From DASPSM01 sp036008465 (lineage in GTDB: Bacteria > Planctomycetota > Planctomycetia > Planctomycetales > Planctomycetaceae), in contig DASYNP010000053.1 of assembly GCA_036008465.1 (NCBI GenBank), positions 1-64,000 of the forward strand: a stretch of 64,000 bases of DNA, in the 5' to 3' direction. The translations under genes were made by a program, and so were the position numbers. The notes below the pieces were generated by a model. It saw only the letters and a program-made list of their open reading frames with translations, was not told the DNA's origin and did no database searches. This document shows positions 62,840 to 64,000 of the stretch, piece by piece. Every line of letters begins with the position of its first letter. Position 1 is the stretch's first letter.

Positions 62840-63044
62840 TGAAATCGCGGCCAAGTCGAGGCTGCACCGGTTGGTCCTGGCGGCGCTCGATCGCGGGTTT
62901 CCGTGGTTTAGATCGCTCCGCCTGCGCCCGGGCCCGCATGGTCCAGAGCTCGAGCACAAAAAACACGAGGAACACGACCGCGAGCGGGATCACCAGGCGG
63001 GTCAGAAAACCATTCCACAGCCTTCGCCACACGTCGCGCTTCAT
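62802..63044 (-). CDS. Small single-pass membrane protein
   Basis: The 80-residue product has one strong membrane segment (FLTRLVIPLAVVFLVFFVLE, residues 13-32) after a basic start (MKRDVWRRLWNG), then a charged tail (RARAQAERSKPRKPAIERRQ). No family is recognised. Its 3' end overlaps the 3' end of the preceding plus-strand gene by 38 bp, which lowers confidence, but the consistent membrane/charge pattern favours a real gene. Confidence 0.45.
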   Translation of the reverse strand: MKRDVWRRLWNGFLTRLVIPLAVVFLVFFVLELWTMRARAQAERSKPRKPAIERRQDQPVQPRLGRDFTKSEPPAKRNST

Positions 63045-63210
63045 GCCATCATTTTACGGCCGGACCGGCCTTCGTTGAAAGACGACTCACCAAATTCGGA
63101 CCCCGCGTTCGGTTGGAATCCCCCTGGTCTCCTGAGAAAATGGCCGGATTGGCCCTGATTTCTCTTGGATTCGCCGCGCCGTCGCGCACGGCCTGATCAG
63201 CGGAGTCCCG

Positions 63211-64000
63211 ATGTCTCTGCCACCACAATCGTCTCCGGATGAGCGCGCACTCTCGCGCCGGCGTTGGCTTGCCGCGAGCGCGGGTCTGGCGGCAGTCACA
63301 ACAATGGACCGCGCGGTCGGCGCGACCGACCCACGACGAAACGCCACTCGCCCCACCCTTGTCGGAGCGCGATTTCGCTACTGCCTCAACACGGCCACCA
63401 TTCGCGGACAAAAGCTCTCGCTCCCGGAGCAGATCGACGTCGCCGCCGATGCCGGTTACGAAGCGATCGAGCCCTGGGTGGGGGACCTCAAGGAGCATGC
63501 CGAAAAAGGACGGTCGCTCGAGGGTCTGGCGAAGCAGCTTCGCGAGCGGGGGCTGGCCGTCCCCAGCACGATCGCGTTCTTTCCGTGGATCGTGGAAGAC
63601 GCGTCACAGCGCGCGCGGGGACTCGAACAAGCTAAGCGTGAGATGGATTTGGCTTTGCGAATCGGCGCCACTCGAATCGCCGCTCCGCCGGCGGGCGCTC
63701 GTGACAACGATCGCATCAGCTTGCAAGCGGCAGCCGAGCGATACCGCGCGCTGCTCGACGTCGGCGTTTCGATGGGCATCGTTCCGCAATTGGAGTTGTG
63801 GGGATTTTCCAAAGTGTTTTCTCGGCTGGGCGAAGCCGTGCTGATTGCGATGGAAAGCGGCCATCCGCAAGCTTGTCTGTTGCTGGACATCTTTCACCTG
63901 TATAAGGGCGGCTCGGATTTTCGCGAGCTGCGCTTCGTGAGCGGACGCGTGATGCACGTGGTGCACATGAACGACTATCCCGCCCTTCCTCCACGAGCAC
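63211..64000 (+). CDS. Sugar phosphate isomerase/epimerase-like TIM barrel, Tat-exported (3' end cut by window)
   Basis: Translation from the ATG at 63211 is open to the window end, so the C-terminus is missing. The start has a Tat-like signal, SRRRWLAASAGLAAVTT (residues 16-32). The visible barrel reads RFRYCLNTATIRGQKLSLPE, then AADAGYEAIEPWVGDLKEHA, RERGLAVPSTIAFFPWI, LALRIGATRIAAPPAG, LELWGFSKVFSRLGEA, CLLLDIFHLYKGGSDFRELR and VMHVVHMNDYPALPP. This is the AP-endonuclease-2/xylose-isomerase-like family, with metal-ligand Glu in LELWG, Asp and His in DIFHLY, and His in HMND. Planctomycetes hold many such Tat-exported isomerases beside ThuA and Gfo/Idh/MocA sugar genes. The substrate is unknown. 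Confidence 0.88.
   Translation, partial: MSLPPQSSPDERALSRRRWLAASAGLAAVTTMDRAVGATDPRRNATRPTLVGARFRYCLNTATIRGQKLSLPEQIDVAADAGYEAIEPWVGDLKEHAEKGRSLEGLAKQLRERGLAVPSTIAFFPWIVEDASQRARGLEQAKREMDLALRIGATRIAAPPAGARDNDRISLQAAAERYRALLDVGVSMGIVPQLELWGFSKVFSRLGEAVLIAMESGHPQACLLLDIFHLYKGGSDFRELRFVSGRVMHVVHMNDYPALPPRA

Overview
The window is GC-rich, densely coded bacterial chromosome, most likely from a planctomycete (Planctomycetota). The evidence is a set of families that are typical of or enriched in that phylum: a BBP7-type outer-membrane protein, a DUF1559 pseudopilin-like protein paired with a small transthyretin-like lipoprotein, a TIGR03067 protein, a ThuA-like secreted protein, a DUF5722 protein, a formylmethanofuran dehydrogenase-type subunit C (H4MPT-linked C1 metabolism in a bacterium), and a SecA with a large C-terminal insertion. 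The Kdo transferase gene waaA and the beta-barrel protein indicate an outer membrane with lipopolysaccharide.

Layout. 1-1010 is non-coding and full of short dispersed repeats. 1011-2271 is a junction of two broken genes, the C-terminal end of an MmeI-like DNA methylase and the N-terminal half of a secreted esterase, followed by a DUF5722 gene. 3.8-8.5 kb holds a VIT-VWA protein, a membrane protein whose gene carries a nested palindrome inside its reading frame, and metK. 8.9-14.1 kb is a secA-waaA-small ORF run. 14.4-24.3 kb is mostly exported proteins (a Ycf48-like propeller, two alpha/beta hydrolases, WD40, ThuA, BBP7, TIGR03067). A tRNA-Val(CAC) at 24.4 kb precedes an apparent operon fhcC-oleC-oleD. 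28.1-28.8 kb is a second repeat-rich gap. 30.6-32.6 kb holds hpt, queE and queC (queuosine precursor synthesis). 33.2-38.1 kb is the prkA-DUF444-spoVR stress/stationary-phase module. 38.6-40.9 kb is aroB-dprA. 41-44.2 kb has a phytase-like protein, an intrinsic terminator, DUF1559 and a lipoprotein. 44.7-50.3 kb holds an ExeA-like ATPase, a TMTC-like membrane/TPR protein, rsmE, a UPF0158-like gene and hflX. 51-56.2 kb is the resB-ccsA cytochrome c maturation pair. 56.3-57.9 kb has two short-chain dehydrogenases. 58.1-60.9 kb is a lidless Hsp70 with a membrane-anchored J-like/MshEN protein. The end holds two proteins of unknown function and a sugar-phosphate isomerase-like gene cut by the window edge.

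The observations I would follow first are the Hsp70/J-like/MshEN pair, where the J-like module lacks HPD and the Hsp70 lacks the canonical interdomain linker; the linkage of C1-transfer and long-chain olefin (Ole) genes; the nested palindromic element translated inside a membrane-protein gene; and the methylase/esterase junction. All functional calls are from reading motifs by eye. No database search or structure prediction was run.
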